The position numbers were made by a program, and so were the translations under genes. Positions 27,279 through 35,528 of a DNA stretch of 64,000 bases are shown piece after piece. The notes under the pieces are model-generated. The model was not told where the DNA came from and did not search any database. It worked only from the letters and a program-made list of their open reading frames with translations. Source of the DNA: JACVRW01 sp963819115. GTDB taxonomy: Bacteria > Actinomycetota > Thermoleophilia > Solirubrobacterales > Thermoleophilaceae. Each line of letters opens with the position of its first letter. Position 1 is the first letter of the stretch. The stretch lies in the NCBI GenBank assembly GCA_963819115.1, contig CAWFUR010000011.1, forward strand, positions 1,116,001 through 1,180,000, in the 5' to 3' direction.

Positions 27279-28822
27279 CGCAGGACCCCGCTCCGCCCGG
27301 ACCGGCCGCGGGCCGGGCGATCGTGCTCGTGGGCTTCATGGGCGCGGGGAAGTCCACCGCGGCCCGCACGGCCGCTGCCGAGATGGGAGTGGAGCCCCTC
27401 GACAGCGACCGCGAGCTTGAGCGCCGCCTGGGGGAGCCGATCGGCTCCTTCTTCGACCGCGAGGGCGAGGACGCGTTCCGCGCGCGTGAGGAGGAGGTGG
27501 TGCTCGAGCTGCTGGGCCAGGCAGGCGGGAGAGTCGTGGCCCTGGGCGGCGGCTCGGTGCTCTCCGAGCGCGTCCGGGACGCCCTGGCCGAGCACACGGT
27601 GGTGCAGCTCGAGGTGCGCTCCGAGGACGCTTGGCGGCGCTCCTCCGGCAGCGGGCGCCCGCTGGCCCGGGATTCCGGTCGGTTCGAACAGCTCCAGGGG
27701 GACCGGGAGCCGCTCTATGCGGCGGTGGCAGACGCCGTCATTCCCCCTGCGCCCCGTGACGCCGTCCGGGCCGCGCTTCCCGCGCTGCGGGCGCTCTCCG
27801 AGGCTCCGGGGGGCACGCGGATGGTGTGGGCCCGCTCCGAGTCGGGCTCGTACCCGGCCTACTTCGGGCCGGGTCTGATCGGCTCCGGGTTCGACCATCC
27901 CCTGGACGGCCGGCGCTTCGTGGTCACGGACTCGAACGTGGCCCGCCTGCATCCGGTGGACGGAATGGAGCGGTTGGTGGTGGAGCCGGGCGAGCAGGCG
28001 AAGACGCTGGCCGCCGCGGAGGAGGTGCTGCGTGGTCTGGCCCGCGCCGGGGCAGAGCGCGGGGATCGCGTGGTGGCCGTGGGCGGCGGAGTGGTGGGGG
28101 ACCTGGCCGGGTTCTGCGCCGCGGTGTACCAGCGCGGGATGCGCCACGTGCAGGTGCCCACGACGCTCGTGTCCCAGGTCGACTCGGCCTACGGCGGGAA
28201 GACCGGCGTGGACCTGCCCGAGGGCAAGAACTACGCGGGGTCCTACCACCAGCCATCGGCAGTTCTATGCGACCCCACCGCGCTCGAGACGCTCCCGCCC
28301 GAGGAGCTGGCCGCGGGCTACGCCGAGGTGGTGAAGACAGCGCTCATCGCCGGCGGGCCGCTTTGGGCACGTGTGCGCCAGGGAGGCCCCGTGGACCTGG
28401 ACGTGGTGATGGGCTGCGCGCGCACAAAGCTTGCGGTGGTGGCCGAGGACGAGCGTGACGGCGGCCGCCGGCAGGTCCTGAATCTCGGCCACACCGTGGG
28501 TCACGCCATCGAGTCGGCCACCGGCTACTCCCGATATCGCCACGGGGAGGCGGTGGCGATCGGCCTGCTGGTGGCGCTGCGCCTGTCCGGGCGCGATGCG
28601 CTCCGCACCGAGGTGGCCGAGCTGCTCGCCTCGCGCGGGCTGCCGGGCACCTTCGAGGGGGCCAGCGTCGATGAGGTGGTGACCCTGGTGGCGCGCGACA
28701 AGAAGCGGGCGGATGGGCGTGTGCCCTTCGTGCTGCTCGAGGCTCCCGGCGAGGTCACGCCGGGACACGAGGTCAGCGAGGCGGACCTGCGGTCGGCGGT
28801 GGAGGAGGCGCACGCGGGGTGA
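27263..28822 (+). CDS. aroKB: Bifunctional shikimate kinase / 3-dehydroquinate synthase (AroK-AroB fusion)
   Basis: 519 residues with no stop or frameshift between the two enzymes. Residues 20-180 are shikimate kinase: Walker A GFMGAGKST (K30), the shikimate-binding DSD motif and the GGG loop. Residues about 186-519 are dehydroquinate synthase: NAD site GGGVVGDLAG, PTTLVSQVDSAYGGKTGVD, and metal ligands in GYAEVVKTA, NLGHTVGHAIE and RHGEAVAIG. It carries out steps 2 and 5 of the shikimate pathway. The start ATG 27263 lies inside aroC; the stop overlaps aroQ GTG. The usual arrangement in actinobacteria is two separate genes. Confidence 0.95.
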   Translation: MEARIAQDPAPPGPAAGRAIVLVGFMGAGKSTAARTAAAEMGVEPLDSDRELERRLGEPIGSFFDREGEDAFRAREEEVVLELLGQAGGRVVALGGGSVLSERVRDALAEHTVVQLEVRSEDAWRRSSGSGRPLARDSGRFEQLQGDREPLYAAVADAVIPPAPRDAVRAALPALRALSEAPGGTRMVWARSESGSYPAYFGPGLIGSGFDHPLDGRRFVVTDSNVARLHPVDGMERLVVEPGEQAKTLAAAEEVLRGLARAGAERGDRVVAVGGGVVGDLAGFCAAVYQRGMRHVQVPTTLVSQVDSAYGGKTGVDLPEGKNYAGSYHQPSAVLCDPTALETLPPEELAAGYAEVVKTALIAGGPLWARVRQGGPVDLDVVMGCARTKLAVVAEDERDGGRRQVLNLGHTVGHAIESATGYSRYRHGEAVAIGLLVALRLSGRDALRTEVAELLASRGLPGTFEGASVDEVVTLVARDKKRADGRVPFVLLEAPGEVTPGHEVSEADLRSAVEEAHAG

Positions 28823-29259
28823 TCGGCCGGGTCGAGGTGCTCCACGGCGTGAACCTGGACGTGCTGGGACGGCGGTCCCGCGAGCACTACGGCGGCATCA
28901 CACTCACCGAGCTGGAGGTGCAGGTGCAGCAGTTCGCCCGCGACCTCGGGCTGGACGTGGCCTTCTCCCAGACGAACCACGAGGGTGAGTACTGCGAGCT
29001 GGTCCACCGGGCGGGGGAGAACGCGGACGGTCTGATCCTGAATCCGGGCGCGTGGACCCATTACTCCTACGCGATCCGCGACGCGCTCGAGGTTGCCGCC
29101 CTTCCGGCGGTCGAGGTGCACCTCTCCGCGATCGACGAGCGCGAGGAGTGGCGCCGCGTGTCGGTGATCCGCGACCTCTGCATCGGCAGCGTTCAGGGCA
29201 AGGGGGTTGATGGGTACCGTGAGGCTCTGACCATGCTGAACGACGCGCTCGACACATGA
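28819..29259 (+). CDS. aroQ: Type II 3-dehydroquinate dehydratase
   Basis: 146 residues, the family's usual length. It dehydrates 3-dehydroquinate to 3-dehydroshikimate. Conserved blocks are REHYGG (catalytic Tyr), QTNHEGEYCELVHRA, LNPGAWTHYSYAIRDAL and VEVHLS. The N-terminal NGPNLNLLG motif appears here as HGVNLDVLG, a variation in the lead Asn. GTG start overlapping the aroKB stop (GTGA); its own stop overlaps the next ATG. Confidence 0.94.
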   Translation: MIGRVEVLHGVNLDVLGRRSREHYGGITLTELEVQVQQFARDLGLDVAFSQTNHEGEYCELVHRAGENADGLILNPGAWTHYSYAIRDALEVAALPAVEVHLSAIDEREEWRRVSVIRDLCIGSVQGKGVDGYREALTMLNDALDT

Positions 29260-30344
29260 GCTCCGCGATAGCCGAGGGCACCCTCGAGGCCCGGGGCGAC
29301 AGGGTGGTGGCCCAGCTCGAGGAGCGCGAGCTCGACTCGCTGCTGGTCACCGACCTGCTGAACGTCCGCTACCTGACCGGCTTCACCGGCACCGCCGGCG
29401 CCGTGGTGGTGACCCGCGACGAGCGCGTCTTCCTCACCGACTTCCGTTACGTCGAGCAGGCCGAGGCCCAGGTGCGCGGGTACCAGCGGGCGCGCGCGGG
29501 CACCGACATGCTCGGCGACCTCGCCAAGCGCCTGCGCGGACGTGCCGGCTTCGAGGACGAGCACATGTCGGTGGCTCAGTACGGCAGGCTGGCGGACAAG
29601 ACCGGTGCCCAGGTGGAGCTGGTTGCGGCCGGCGGGCTCGTGGAGGACCTGCGCGCCGTGAAGGACCGCGACGAGGTCGCGGCCATGCTCGCGGCCACCG
29701 AGCTTGCCGACGCCGCCTACCGCGACATCCGGGAGCGCGGGCTCTCGGGCAGGACGGAGCGCGAGGTGGCTGTGGCGGCGGTGCGCTCGATGGAGGACCT
29801 CGGTGCCCAGGGGCCCTCGTTCCCCCCGATCGTGGCCGCCGCCGGACACGGGGCGCTGCCGCACGCCGAGCCGCGCGACGTGGAGATCCCGCGCGACACG
29901 CTGGTGGTCATCGACATGGGGGCGAGGCTCGACGGCTACTGCTCGGATTGCACCCGGACGCTCGCCACCGGTTCGCTCGACGACGCTGCGGCCGAGGCCT
30001 ACGAGCTCGTGCTTCGCGCCCAGAAGGCCGCACTGGCCGCGGTGCGTGCGGGCGCTGAGGTGTCCGCGGTCGACGCCGTGGCGCGCGACATCATCGAGGC
30101 CGCGGGCCACGGCGAGCGCTTCGGCCACGGCCTCGGGCACGGTGTGGGGCTGGAGGTCCACGAAGCGCCGCGGCTCGGCCAGACGGCCACCGGCGAGCTC
30201 CGGGCCGGCAACGTGGTCACGGTCGAGCCGGGCGTCTACCTTCCGGGCGAGTTCGGGATACGGATCGAGGACCTCGTGGCGGTCACCGACGGTGAGCCCG
30301 AGGTGCTCACCGGGTTTCCCAAGGACCTCGTGACCACCGATTGA
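29256..30344 (+). CDS. M24B family aminopeptidase / Xaa-Pro dipeptidase-like
   Basis: 362 residues. The N-terminal creatinase-like domain (about 10-135) is followed by a pita-bread metallopeptidase domain. Metal ligands are seen in VVIDMGARLDGYCSDCTRT (two Asp), the His of GHGLGHGVGLEVHE, and Glu in TVEPGVY and RIEDL. The gene sits between aroQ and, in many genomes, efp; here efp is 26 kb away. Specificity for Xaa-Pro peptides is the family norm and not proven. Overlaps aroQ by 4 bp. Confidence 0.93.
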   Translation: MSSAIAEGTLEARGDRVVAQLEERELDSLLVTDLLNVRYLTGFTGTAGAVVVTRDERVFLTDFRYVEQAEAQVRGYQRARAGTDMLGDLAKRLRGRAGFEDEHMSVAQYGRLADKTGAQVELVAAGGLVEDLRAVKDRDEVAAMLAATELADAAYRDIRERGLSGRTEREVAVAAVRSMEDLGAQGPSFPPIVAAAGHGALPHAEPRDVEIPRDTLVVIDMGARLDGYCSDCTRTLATGSLDDAAAEAYELVLRAQKAALAAVRAGAEVSAVDAVARDIIEAAGHGERFGHGLGHGVGLEVHEAPRLGQTATGELRAGNVVTVEPGVYLPGEFGIRIEDLVAVTDGEPEVLTGFPKDLVTTD

Positions 30345-31081
30345 TCGTCCTCGCCGGGGCCGCGGCGCTGCTGGGCGCCCTGGTCCAGTCGGCCACGGGC
30401 TTCGGGTTCGCGCTCGTTCTCAGCCCGGCCCTCTTCGCGGTGCTCGACCCCTACGAGGCGGTCACCACCATGCTGCTGCTCGGCCCGCCCCTGAACCTGC
30501 TGGTGCTGGCCGACTCGCGCGGCCTCGCGCGGTGGCGAGTGCTCGCGCCGATGCTGGCCGCCGCGGTGCCGGGCCTGGTCCTGGGTGCCCTGGCACTCGA
30601 GCTCCTCTCCAAGTCGACGCTCCAGGTGCTGGTGGGGGCCGGGGTGATCGGGGCCGCGGGCTGGCAGCTGCGCCGCCGCAGCGTGGCCACCGATGCAACC
30701 CCGGTGCCGGCCACCACCGGGGGAGCGGCGGTGGCCGGGGTGCTCAGCGGCGTGCTCACCACGTCGATCAGCGTGAGCGGCCCACCGGTCGTGCTCTGGC
30801 TCGAGGCGCTCGGCCTGCGCCCGGATGAGCTGCGAGCGTCCCTGGCCGCCTCGTTCCTGTTCATGAACGTGGCCGGCGGGATCGTGGTGGTGGCCGCGGG
30901 AGGGACCGGATCGGTGCGGCCGGACGTGCTCCTGGCCCTCCTGGTGCTGGTGCTCGTGGGCCACGCGCTGGGGAGGATCGCGTTCCGGCGCATCGCCGGG
31001 CCCGTGTTCTCGCTCGTGGCCCTCGCACTGGTGCTCTGCGCGGGAGTGGCGAGCCTCGTGGCGGGGCTGGTGGGGGCGTAG
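30341..31081 (+). CDS. TauE/SafE family membrane transporter
   Basis: 246 residues with about eight hydrophobic helices. The N-terminal GALVQSATGFGFALVLSP and the central repeat GVLSGVLTTSISVSGPPVVLWL are the hallmark repeats of the TauE/SafE (sulfite/organosulfonate exporter) family. The substrate is unknown. The TTG start at 30341 overlaps the preceding stop (TTGA), giving coupling to the peptidase gene. First gene of the accessory block that separates the peptidase from efp. Confidence 0.85.
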   Translation: MIVLAGAAALLGALVQSATGFGFALVLSPALFAVLDPYEAVTTMLLLGPPLNLLVLADSRGLARWRVLAPMLAAAVPGLVLGALALELLSKSTLQVLVGAGVIGAAGWQLRRRSVATDATPVPATTGGAAVAGVLSGVLTTSISVSGPPVVLWLEALGLRPDELRASLAASFLFMNVAGGIVVVAAGGTGSVRPDVLLALLVLVLVGHALGRIAFRRIAGPVFSLVALALVLCAGVASLVAGLVGA

Positions 31082-31138
31082 CCGCCGAGCGCGGCGCCCG
31101 GGATTTCACGCTCGTCACGTTCGCGTTACTCGGCTTGA

Positions 31139-31296
31139 GGGGGGCTTGGCGCCTTTTGCACCATATGGATGCATTAGGCGCCACACCCCCTGGTGCAGCT
31201 CGCCCAAGGCGGCCGTGCGTGACGAACGGGTGATGCACACGCGCACGTTTTAGCCACGGCGTACGGGAGCGGCACCCCACCCAGCCGCCGTGCGCC
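31139..31296 (+). repeat. Dispersed palindromic element P3 with CACCCAG box
   Basis: 31139-31190 is an imperfect inverted repeat: GGGGGGCTTGGCGCC...TGCACCATATGGATGCA...GGCGCCACACCCCC. TGCATTAGGCGCCAC is identical to P1. The box GCACCCCACCCAGCCGCCGTGCGC (31272-31295) follows about 80 bp later, farther than in P1 and P2. The rest of the 284-bp gap before imuB shows no gene. Confidence 0.72.
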
Positions 31297-31358
31297 GGTC
31301 CTGAAGCGCGGCTGGGCCCACCCGGCGCAAGCGCGCTTGCGTGACGACCGCTCAGATG

Positions 31359-31372
31359 CGAACATGTGTTCG
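31359..31372. promoter_or_regulatory. LexA (SOS) box overlapping imuB start
   Basis: CGAACATGTGTTCG matches the actinobacterial GAAC-N4-GTTC LexA operator. The likely imuB GTG (31366) lies inside it. The 18 bases 31356-31373 are identical to 35512-35529 at dnaE2. Confidence 0.88.
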
Positions 31373-32643
31373 TATCGATGGTCGTCTGTGTCCTCTACCC
31401 GCGCTTCGAGCTCCTTGCGGCGCTGGGGGACCGCAGGGCCCTTCTCTCCGAGCCCGCCGCCCTCGCTCCGGAGGCCGGTCGCGAGCAGGTGGTGGGCGAG
31501 GTCTCGGCCCCGGCTGAGGCCTTCGGGGTGGTTCGCGGAATGGCGATGGGGGAGGCCCTGTCCCGCTGCCCGGCCCTCAACCTGGTCCCGCCGGACCCCG
31601 AGGGATCGCGCTCCCTGTGGGGTCGCGTGCTCGACCGGCTCGAGGCGATCGGAGCGGCCGTGGAGTCCGATCGCGCCGGGGTGGCCTGTTTCGAGTCGAA
31701 GCCGATCGAGGGCATCCTCGGCGGCGACCTGGCCGGGGTGCTGTCCGCCGCGCGCCGGGCGCTCGGGGCGGGGGCCCGGCTGGGGGCGGCGCCGAGTCGC
31801 TTCGGCGCCCACGCGGCGGCGCTGCGAGCCCGCCCACGCCGCGCCCGGCGCAGCAGCGGGAGGAGCGGAGGCCCGATCGGTGATCGGGCCGAGCACCGCA
31901 CCATGTCATCCGCCGTGGTGGTGGAGGAGCGCGCTTCGCGGGAGTTCCTCGCCCCGCTGCCGGTGGCCCTCCTGCGCACGCGCCCGGAGCTTCGGGGGCT
32001 GCCCGAGATCCTCGAGCAGCTGGGGATCAGGACCCTGGGCGAGCTGGCCGGTTTGCCCTCACGGGCACTGGCCGAGCGCTTCGGTCACCCCGGCCTGCTG
32101 GCGCTCGACCTGGCCCGCGGGCGTGACACGCCGCTGGACCCGCGTCGTCCTCCGGAGCCTGTCCTGGAGCGGCTCGACCTGCCCGAGGCCGCCTCGGGCC
32201 AGCAGCTCGAGCGGGGCCTCGACCTGCTCGTGGGCCGCGTGCTGGCTCGGCGCGAGCGGCGCGGCCGCTCCCTGCGGTCGCTGGCCATCTCCGCCCGCTT
32301 CGCCACCGGCGGCACCTGGCGGCTCGCCGTCACACTCCGCCGGGCCAGCGCCGACCCGGCCCGGATAATGCTGTCCCTCGCCCCGCGGCTGGCCGAGCTG
32401 CCCGCACCGGCGGACTCGATGGCGCTCGAGGTCGAGGCCTTCGGCCCGCCGGCGCAGGACCAGGGGCAGTTGCTCGACGAGGAGGGGGCGGTGCGCCGGG
32501 CGCGCCTGGGCGAGGCCGTTCGCCAGGCCCGCCAGGCGGCCGGGGCGGACGCAGCGCTTCGGATCCTCGACGTCGATCCCGGCTCGCGGATCCCCGAGCG
32601 ACGGGCGATGCTCGCGCCCTTCCCCGACTGGCCGGCGCCGTGA
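31366..32643 (+). CDS. imuB: ImuB, Y-family polymerase-like protein of the inducible mutasome
   Basis: 425 residues from GTG 31366; ATG 31378 is the alternative start. It resembles DinB-type polymerases but lacks the catalytic acidic residues: the first motif reads VVCVLYPRFELL instead of DMDxFF. This is the mark of ImuB, the non-catalytic hub that recruits DnaE2 to the beta clamp. A helix-hairpin region (LRGLPEILEQLGIRTLGELAGLP) and a little-finger region follow. A REP-like repeat encodes about residues 166-180, inside what should be a variable loop. No imuA/imuA' homologue is seen beside it. The gene overlaps the next by GTGA. Confidence 0.88.
   Translation: MFVSMVVCVLYPRFELLAALGDRRALLSEPAALAPEAGREQVVGEVSAPAEAFGVVRGMAMGEALSRCPALNLVPPDPEGSRSLWGRVLDRLEAIGAAVESDRAGVACFESKPIEGILGGDLAGVLSAARRALGAGARLGAAPSRFGAHAAALRARPRRARRSSGRSGGPIGDRAEHRTMSSAVVVEERASREFLAPLPVALLRTRPELRGLPEILEQLGIRTLGELAGLPSRALAERFGHPGLLALDLARGRDTPLDPRRPPEPVLERLDLPEAASGQQLERGLDLLVGRVLARRERRGRSLRSLAISARFATGGTWRLAVTLRRASADPARIMLSLAPRLAELPAPADSMALEVEAFGPPAQDQGQLLDEEGAVRRARLGEAVRQARQAAGADAALRILDVDPGSRIPERRAMLAPFPDWPAP
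31862..31905 (+). repeat. REP-like palindromic repeat, unit C, in frame within imuB
   Basis: GGAGCGGAGG + CCCGATC-GGT-GATCGGG + CCGAGCACCGCACCATG, close to identical to B2 reversed. It is translated without a stop as SGGPIGDRAEHRTM within ImuB. The flanking protein sequences (ARPRRAR before, VVVEERASREFLAPLP after) look like ordinary ImuB. Confidence 0.85.
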
Positions 32644-32891
32644 ACCCGTCGGGTGCGCGGCGCCTGGGCACGCCGCGGCCGGTGTCGATCCGGGCCGACG
32701 ATCGCGGCGTCCCCACCTCGGTGGGCGAGGTGGGCGTGGAGAGCGTCCGGGAGGAGTGGGTGGTGGAGGACCGCTGGTGGACGTCCCGGCCGTTGCGGCG
32801 CCGCTATTTCGAGCTGGTGCTCGCAAACGGGCGCAATGCCGTGGTCTACAGGGACCTGGTGGACGGGGGCTGGCTCTCCCAGCGCGCCTAA
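32640..32891 (+). CDS. Small conserved protein linked to imuB (DUF6504-like)
   Basis: 83 residues, soluble, with a Trp-rich core (REEWVVEDRWWTSRPLRRRYFELVLANGRNAVVYRDL). Small proteins of this type often sit directly after imuB in actinobacteria, and the assignment to DUF6504 is from memory of that pattern. Function unknown; association with the mutasome is suggested by the GTGA overlap with imuB and likely shared SOS control. No catalytic motif is visible. Confidence 0.7.
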   Translation: MNPSGARRLGTPRPVSIRADDRGVPTSVGEVGVESVREEWVVEDRWWTSRPLRRRYFELVLANGRNAVVYRDLVDGGWLSQRA

Positions 32892-33075
32892 AACGCCTCC
32901 GCACTGGCTCACCCGGCCAAACGGCTGCGACCCCAGGCTCGGCTACAGGGGCGGCTCCGGAGGGCCGATAAAAGGAAGGCATGTCGAGGTGGTCACGCTC
33001 GCCGGTCGCTTCATCGATCCCGAAGGCGCCGAGGGATCGGCCGCAGCATGCCGCCATGGGGGGTGAGCCCGCCCG

Positions 33076-34668
33076 GTGGTGAACACGCAATCGCTCACCG
33101 TCATCGGCCGGCTCGGGGCGATGTTCGAGCGCACGGCCTCCGTGCGCGGAGACGAGGACCTGCAGCACGTCCTGTGGCAGGTGGCGCGCACGATCGGCGA
33201 GGCGCTCGGCTACCACGCGGTGGTGGTGAACATCTACCGCCCGGCCTTCGACGACATGTTCACCGCGGCCGCCGTGGGGAACGACGAGTCGATCCAGGCG
33301 CTGCTCGGCCAGACGTCCCTCCGCGAGACCTGGATGCCGCTCCTGGCCCCTCGCTTCGAGCGCCGGGGCGCCTACTTCGTGCCCGCCGAGAGCTTCGACT
33401 GGGAGCAGGTTCCCGGGCGCACCTACATACCCGACATCGAGCCCAGCGCCGACCCCGACGCCTGGCAGGCCGACGACGCGCTCTTCGTCCCCCTCCGCGG
33501 CGCGGCTGGAAAGCTCCTCGGAGTCGTTTCCGTGGACGAGCCCGAGACGGGTCGCCGCCCCTCCGACGAGGAGATCGACGCCCTCGTGGCCAGCGCTCGC
33601 CACGCCGCGCTCGCCATCCGCATCGCCCAGGACGTGGCCGCGGCCTCACAGCACCAGCGCATGCTCGAGCACGTGCTCGAGGTGTCCGCTCGCCTGGCCG
33701 AGGCCGGGGACGTGGACGCCCTGCTCCAGGCCGTGTGCGACGGCATCCGGGACGCCCTCGCCTTCGACAAGGTGGTGATCGAGCTGGCCAACGAGCCGCG
33801 CGCCCCGCTCGTGCCCGTTGCGGCCAGCGGCTGGATGGTGGACGCCCCCGCGGTGAACCCCGGCCTCAGCCTCGAGTCCTTCGCTCCGCTGTTCACACCC
33901 GAGTTCGAGGTGGCCGGCTGCTACCTCGTGCCCCACGACGTGGCCGAGGTGCGCCTCGGTCCCCAGCGCGTGGAGTACGAGTCGGAGTTGAACGGGCGCG
34001 GTCCCCACGCCTGGAACCGTCACTGGCTGCTCGTGCCCCTGTCCGAACCGGACGGGCGCCGCATCGGGCTGATCTGGGTGGACGACCCGCGCGATCGCCT
34101 GCTGCCCTCGCGGGCGCGCATGCAGGCGCTGCGGCTGTTTGCGAATCAGGCCATGTCCGCCCTCCACTCAGCCGACCAGGTGGTCCGGCTCCGCCACGAG
34201 GCCACCCACGACCCGCTCACCTCACTGCCCAACCGGCGCGCCCTGCTGGCCCGGCTGCCACAGGAGGTGGAGGCCGCCGGGCGGACTGAGGGCACGTTCT
34301 CGCTGATCCTCTGCGACATGGACAACCTGAAGGTCGTGAACGACACCCTCGGCCACGAGGCGGGCGACCTCGCCCTGAGGCTGCTGGCCGGCGCGCTGCG
34401 AGCCGGTCTTCGGCGCGGCGACGAGGCCTACCGGCTGGGCGGTGACGAGTTCGCCGTGGTGCTCCCGGGCGCCTCCCGGCTGGATGCCGAGCGCGTCTCC
34501 CGGCGGCTGCGCGAGGCCACAGCGGCCTGCGCCGAGTCGCCGGTGAACAGGGTGGAGGCCAGCTTCGGCATCGCCGTGTACGAGAGCGGCGAGTCCCCCG
34601 ACCGCCTCGTCGCGCGCGCGGACGAGGCCCTCTACCGGGACAAGCGCGGCCGCGAGTCCGTGGCCTAG
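33076..34668 (+). CDS. GGDEF diguanylate cyclase with two GAF-type sensor domains
   Basis: 530 residues with no membrane helix or signal peptide, so a cytoplasmic protein. Two GAF-like domains (about 20-185 and 195-360) precede a GGDEF domain (about 365-528). The active-site signature is intact (GGDEF at 455-459), and THDPLTSLPNRRAL opens the domain as in functional cyclases. It should make c-di-GMP in response to a small-molecule or redox signal. GTG at 33076 or 33079 are both possible starts. It sits between the imuB pair and the SnoaL genes; no functional tie to SOS is evident. Confidence 0.9.
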   Translation: MVNTQSLTVIGRLGAMFERTASVRGDEDLQHVLWQVARTIGEALGYHAVVVNIYRPAFDDMFTAAAVGNDESIQALLGQTSLRETWMPLLAPRFERRGAYFVPAESFDWEQVPGRTYIPDIEPSADPDAWQADDALFVPLRGAAGKLLGVVSVDEPETGRRPSDEEIDALVASARHAALAIRIAQDVAAASQHQRMLEHVLEVSARLAEAGDVDALLQAVCDGIRDALAFDKVVIELANEPRAPLVPVAASGWMVDAPAVNPGLSLESFAPLFTPEFEVAGCYLVPHDVAEVRLGPQRVEYESELNGRGPHAWNRHWLLVPLSEPDGRRIGLIWVDDPRDRLLPSRARMQALRLFANQAMSALHSADQVVRLRHEATHDPLTSLPNRRALLARLPQEVEAAGRTEGTFSLILCDMDNLKVVNDTLGHEAGDLALRLLAGALRAGLRRGDEAYRLGGDEFAVVLPGASRLDAERVSRRLREATAACAESPVNRVEASFGIAVYESGESPDRLVARADEALYRDKRGRESVA

Positions 34669-34672
34669 CCGC

Positions 34673-35074
34673 CTACTCCGAGAGCCCGACGGCTTCGAGG
34701 GCAGCCGCCCGGTCCGTGAAGACCCTGCCCTCGACCACCAGCCCGTCGCGGAGCGTCCAGACGATCGGCTCCACGAACTCCAGCGGGACCCCGCTCTGGC
34801 GTCCGACCCCGGTCCACTCGGTCAGGCAGAACACCCGAGCGCCGCTGGCGGCCAGCTCCAAGATCGAGCCTCTGAACCCGTCGAGCTCGGAGACGAAGGC
34901 ATCGATTGCCTGGCGAAGCTGGCCCCGTCCACGGATCACGTCCGGGGTGTCGAGGAAGCCCGTCGCCTCGTAATAGACCACGTCGGGGTGGACCAACTCG
35001 AGCCAACCGTCACGGTCGCCCGCGTTGAACGCCTTGTTGAGCCGGCGGATGGTGTCCACATTGGCTTGCGACAT
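34673..35074 (-). CDS. SnoaL-like/NTF2-fold protein (paralogue 1)
   Basis: 133 residues with the SnoaL-like cone fold pattern: helix MSQANVDTIRRLNKAFNAGDRDGWLELVHPDVVYYE, then beta strands ending LRDGLVVEGRVFTDRAAALEAVGLSE. No catalytic residues can be assigned. The C-terminal signature EAVGLSE is shared with the neighbouring gene and others in the block. It lies 3 bp downstream of the next SnoaL gene on the same strand, probably one transcript. Function unknown. Confidence 0.8.
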   Translation of the reverse strand: MSQANVDTIRRLNKAFNAGDRDGWLELVHPDVVYYEATGFLDTPDVIRGRGQLRQAIDAFVSELDGFRGSILELAASGARVFCLTEWTGVGRQSGVPLEFVEPIVWTLRDGLVVEGRVFTDRAAALEAVGLSE

Positions 35075-35077
35075 CGC

Positions 35078-35476
35078 CTACTCCGACAGCCCCACGGCTT
35101 CGAGGGCGTCCTCCCTGCTGATGAAGTACCGGAGCAGCACCATCCTGCCGTTGCGCCACGTCTCCGCTTGCGCGTAGGTGACCTCGCCCGGGACGCCGCT
35201 GGAGGTGGCCGTGCCGGTTGCCTGTATGACGGCAATGACCGTCTCGCCGCAGTCGATCGATTCGAGCCGCTGGTAGCTCAGGTCGGTGAACGCTTCGGAG
35301 AAGCCTTCGATCTGCTGCCGCCATCCCTCGGGACCGTGGAAGACCCGTGCCCCCGGCATCTCCGGCGCCTCGTGAACCTCAGCCTCCTGATCGAGAAGGG
35401 CGAGCAGGCTCTCGATCTCTCCCGCCATGAACATCGCCCAGGCGCGCTCCGAGGCCTCCACGTTCTCCTGAGACAT
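35078..35476 (-). CDS. SnoaL-like/NTF2-fold protein (paralogue 2)
   Basis: 132 residues from ATG 35476, chosen because paralogues begin MSQENVE. The frame continues upstream without support. Ends DALEAVGLSE like paralogue 1. It is divergent from dnaE2 across a 45-bp spacer that contains a LexA box, so LexA binding could also affect this pair, though no promoter for it is clear. Fold as in ketosteroid-isomerase-like proteins; substrate unknown. Confidence 0.8.
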   Translation of the reverse strand: MSQENVEASERAWAMFMAGEIESLLALLDQEAEVHEAPEMPGARVFHGPEGWRQQIEGFSEAFTDLSYQRLESIDCGETVIAVIQATGTATSSGVPGEVTYAQAETWRNGRMVLLRYFISREDALEAVGLSE

Positions 35477-35514
35477 CGCCCGCGAGTATCCCTCACCGCG
35501 GCGGAAGCTATATG

Positions 35515-35528
35515 CGAACATGTGTTCG
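35515..35528. promoter_or_regulatory. LexA (SOS) box overlapping dnaE2 start
   Basis: CGAACATGTGTTCG, identical to the imuB box. TATATG (35509-35514) directly before it looks like a -10 element, which places transcription start near GTG 35522. LexA bound here would block it. Confidence 0.9.
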
